Assembly (NCBI GenBank): GCA_016297585.1
Contig: JAEDGJ010000121.1
Location: 1-7,330, forward strand
Origin: Clostridiaceae bacterium
Lineage (GTDB): Bacteria; Bacillota; Clostridia; Oscillospirales; QAMX01
DNA length: 7,330 nucleotides
Direction: 5' to 3'
A program made the position numbers and the translations under genes. Shown here piece after piece: positions 5,444 to 7,330 of the stretch; position 1 is the stretch's first letter; each line of letters begins with the position of its first letter. The notes under the pieces were generated by a model. It was given only the letters and a program-made list of their open reading frames with translations. It had not been told where the DNA came from and searched no databases.

Positions 5444-7138
5444 TCAGCCGAAGGTCTCCGTCAGCACCGTTTCCGTGCCCGGCTCGCCGCAGATCAGAGC
5501 CTCCCCGCCGAGCTCGCGCACCGTGAGCGTGCGGGAGAAGCTCTCTTCGCTGATCTCCCAGCCGAGGCGGAGCGCCGCCGTGCCGTTCCACGGCGCACCG
5601 TCCTCCCCGGCTTCCCAGAAGCTGTAGCTGTAGATCATGCCGTCCTCCGTCACGCCGCGGAAGGTGAAGACGCCCTCGTACAGCGCCGTCAGCTCCTCCT
5701 CGAACACGCTGATCTGCAGCCCGACCTCGCCGCAGCCGGAGAGCGTCAGCGAATAGAACGTCTCGCGTCCGCTGCCTTCAAACTCGTGCGTCACATACGC
5801 CGTCCAGTCGCCGTAGAAGTCCTCGCTCATCGTCTCGCGCTCCTGCCAGAGCAGCGGGCTGAGCGCGACGGCGTTCCCCCAGTAATCGGACGCGCGGAGC
5901 ATGCCGTCCTCCCCGGAGCACAGCGATGAGACCCACGAAAGCCCCATCAGCGGCCCGCCGGTGCAGAAATACCCGCCGGAAAGGCTCTCGCACAGGTCCA
6001 CGTATTCGAGCCTGCCGCAGTCCGTCCGCAGGAACAGATACGGCTTTCCCATTTCGTCGCAGATACCGAAGGCGAGATCCGTATACACGGAGAACGCGCC
6101 CTGCACCGGGATGTCCCGCCCGTACAGCGCCCCGCCGTCCGCGCCGCAGTATTCCATCAGCGCTTCGCTCTCCGCGGTCCTCTCAAAGCGCAGGGTCAGC
6201 ACCCCGTCCTCGAGACGCGCGGTCAGATAATCCCCGTACGCCGCCGTGAGCGTGCCGGAGGGGACGGGTGCGAGCGCCGCCGGGCAGTAGGTGATCTCCG
6301 CCTCGCCGAAGGACGCGAGAGGCAGGATCACCTGCAGCGCGCCGTCCTCGCCGAGATAGAGCGGCGTCCCGGACAGGTTCTCCCGCTCCAGCGTCCGCGC
6401 GCGCAGGAGCGGATAGAGCCCCGGAATGACATCCAGACCGGACTCCTCCCAGACCGGATACTGCATCGCGTCGAAGCTCTGCGCCGCCGTGCGGCATACC
6501 GCCTCGGCGAAGGCCGCGCGGTCGGACAGCCCCGCGCGGTCGAGGATCGCAGCGTTATCGAGCCGCACGCCCGCCGCCGTGTCGTAATTGTACACCTCGA
6601 ACGTCTCATAGCTGCCGAACAGATCGGTGCGGTGCAGCACAAGGCTCAGCACGTCCCCGTTTTCATAGTACCGGTACCCCAGCTCGACGCAGAACGGCAC
6701 TTCCTTCCCGGCGATGCAGTCAAGACTCTCCTCCGCGAGCTGACCGAAATACGCCCGGATCTCGCCGTTGATCTCCCGCGCGTCCGGCGTATCGAAGCCG
6801 AGCTGCGGCACATGGTAGGCGTAGTCGAACGCCGTCCCGTCTTCGGCGGTGGCCGTCCCCTCCTCGGCGTACAGCTCCGTCACGGGCGGGATCGCACCGG
6901 CGGGCTCCGCGGCCGTCGTCTGTACGGTTGTCGTCTGCACCGCCGTGGTCTGTGCGGTCGTGGTTTGTACGGTCGTCGTCTGCGCGGTCGTGGTCTGCGC
7001 CGCCGTCGTCTGAGCGGCTGTGGTCTGCGCCGCCGCGGTCGTGCTCTTTGAGGTGACGCTGCCCTCCAAGGTGATGCTGCACGCGCAGAGCAGCGCCAGC
7101 ATGGCTGCCGCAAAACAGAGGATGATTGTTCGTTTCAT
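5444..7138 (-). CDS. Secreted lipoprotein with Thr/Gln repeat stalk; function unknown
   Basis: The 564-residue protein begins with a lipoprotein signal peptide: KR after the Met, a hydrophobic stretch, then lipobox L17-C18-A19-C20, so the mature protein should be lipid-anchored at Cys20 on the outer face of the membrane. Residues 38-77 are eight copies of a five-residue QTT[AT][AV] repeat, a low-complexity stalk of the type that spans the cell wall in Clostridia and may be O-glycosylated. Residues about 85-220 (from FDYAYHVPQLGF on) resemble extracytoplasmic DUF3298/RsiV-like domains, tentatively. The C-terminal region from DFYGDWTAYV (about 440) has the alternating strand pattern of a lipocalin-like barrel, also tentative. 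The mature part has 12 further Cys. The start is the ATG at 7138-7136, with AGGGGTG 11 nt upstream on the minus strand. It lies 27 bp after another minus-strand gene and is probably co-transcribed with it. No enzymatic motif was recognised. Confidence 0.88.
   Translation of the reverse strand: MKRTIILCFAAAMLALLCACSITLEGSVTSKSTTAAAQTTAAQTTAAQTTTAQTTTVQTTTAQTTAVQTTTVQTTAAEPAGAIPPVTELYAEEGTATAEDGTAFDYAYHVPQLGFDTPDAREINGEIRAYFGQLAEESLDCIAGKEVPFCVELGYRYYENGDVLSLVLHRTDLFGSYETFEVYNYDTAAGVRLDNAAILDRAGLSDRAAFAEAVCRTAAQSFDAMQYPVWEESGLDVIPGLYPLLRARTLERENLSGTPLYLGEDGALQVILPLASFGEAEITYCPAALAPVPSGTLTAAYGDYLTARLEDGVLTLRFERTAESEALMEYCGADGGALYGRDIPVQGAFSVYTDLAFGICDEMGKPYLFLRTDCGRLEYVDLCESLSGGYFCTGGPLMGLSWVSSLCSGEDGMLRASDYWGNAVALSPLLWQERETMSEDFYGDWTAYVTHEFEGSGRETFYSLTLSGCGEVGLQISVFEEELTALYEGVFTFRGVTEDGMIYSYSFWEAGEDGAPWNGTAALRLGWEISEESFSRTLTVRELGGEALICGEPGTETVLTETFG
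6908..7027 (-). repeat. 15-bp tandem repeat, eight units, encoding the lipoprotein stalk
   Basis: Eight consecutive 15-bp units of the plus-strand pattern GYYGTSGTYTGNRCS encode QTT[AT][AV] on the minus strand. Units differ mostly at third codon positions and at the Ala/Thr/Val positions. The periodicity is in phase with the reading frame, so gain or loss of units would only change stalk length. Confidence 0.9.
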
Positions 7139-7149
7139 ACCGTTTTTTT

Positions 7150-7156
7150 CACCCCT
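7150..7156 (-). promoter_or_regulatory. Probable ribosome binding site of the lipoprotein gene
   Basis: On the minus strand AGGGGTG lies 11 nt upstream of ATG 7138-7136, in the 27-bp gap after the preceding stop codon. It is an imperfect match with long spacing, but no better site is present. Confidence 0.5.
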
Positions 7157-7165
7157 GCACCCGGT

Positions 7166-7330
7166 TTACGCCCACGGGTCGCGCGACTTCGGCGTGCGGA
7201 TGTCCACCAGCAGGTACTGCTCCCACAGGCACCAGCTGCCGTCGCCTTTCCGGCGCAGGCGGATCGGACGCGGGCTGTCCGCGCCGCCGCTCGCGATGTA
7301 GAGCCGCGCGTAGCCCTCCTCGTCGAACGA
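7166..7330 (-). CDS. C-terminal end of an unrecognised protein (partial)
   Basis: Reading the minus strand from the right edge gives 54 sense codons without interruption and then TAA (7168-7166). The visible peptide starts SFDEEGYARLYIASGGSD and ends in the aromatic-rich stretch GDGSWCLWEQYLLVDIR followed by TPKSRDPWA. The composition and the strand/helix-like alternation look like a real folded domain, not an antisense shadow, and the G/C-rich third positions match the neighbouring genes. The gene continues beyond the window; its start, domains and function cannot be determined. Only 27 bp separates it from the lipoprotein gene on the same strand, so the two are probably one operon. The charged basic end (R-T-P-K-S-R) and terminal DPWA give no clear location signal. 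Confidence 0.75.
   Translation of the reverse strand, partial: SFDEEGYARLYIASGGADSPRPIRLRRKGDGSWCLWEQYLLVDIRTPKSRDPWA

Noticed and set aside
5103..5591. Minus-strand open frame crossing the convergent intergenic region
   Set aside because: It crosses the strong terminator and overlaps both the thioesterase and the lipoprotein genes. The translation is Arg-rich with no recognisable motif.
6908..7027. Tandem repeat as a CRISPR array
   Set aside because: The 15-bp units are directly contiguous with no spacers and encode a regular peptide repeat in frame with a lipoprotein.

Overview
The window is GC-rich (by eye about 65 percent, with G or C in most third codon positions). It looks like chromosomal DNA of a high-GC member of the Clostridia, perhaps an Oscillospirales- or Christensenellales-type gut bacterium. 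That placement is inference. It rests on the clostridial style of the CarB tail, a FatA/FatB-type bacterial acyl-ACP thioesterase, Shine-Dalgarno-led genes including a TTG start, and a lipoprotein with a Thr/Gln-rich repeat stalk. No mobile element, phage gene, tRNA, rRNA or CRISPR array was seen.

Layout: (1) Positions 1-2027, plus strand: the 3' part of one uninterrupted reading frame. It encodes the second half of carbamoyl-phosphate synthase large subunit (CarB), joined without a stop codon to a full-length diaminopimelate epimerase (DapF) domain. The DapF part has Gly where the family has its first catalytic Cys. (2) Positions 2028-2190: intergenic DNA with a strong hairpin terminator, a second hairpin that competes for the same arm, and a near-consensus sigma-A promoter overlapped by an 11-bp direct repeat. 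(3) Positions 2214-5326, plus strand: a two-gene operon of a cytoplasmic glycoside-hydrolase-like protein (GH106-like architecture, TTG start) and, 23 bp later, an acyl-ACP thioesterase. (4) Positions 5365-5402: a perfect 15-bp stem terminator that can serve both strands. (5) Positions 5444-7330, minus strand: a lipoprotein preceded by 27 bp and then by the last 54 codons of an unrecognised protein; these two are probably co-transcribed from a promoter outside the window.

The plus-strand and minus-strand units converge on the shared terminator. The carB-dapF frame links pyrimidine/arginine precursor synthesis with the lysine/peptidoglycan branch at the protein level. The hydrolase-thioesterase pair has no obvious common pathway. 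The most notable signals are the CarB-DapF fusion and the altered DapF active site. I found no clear multi-gene defence or other novel system.
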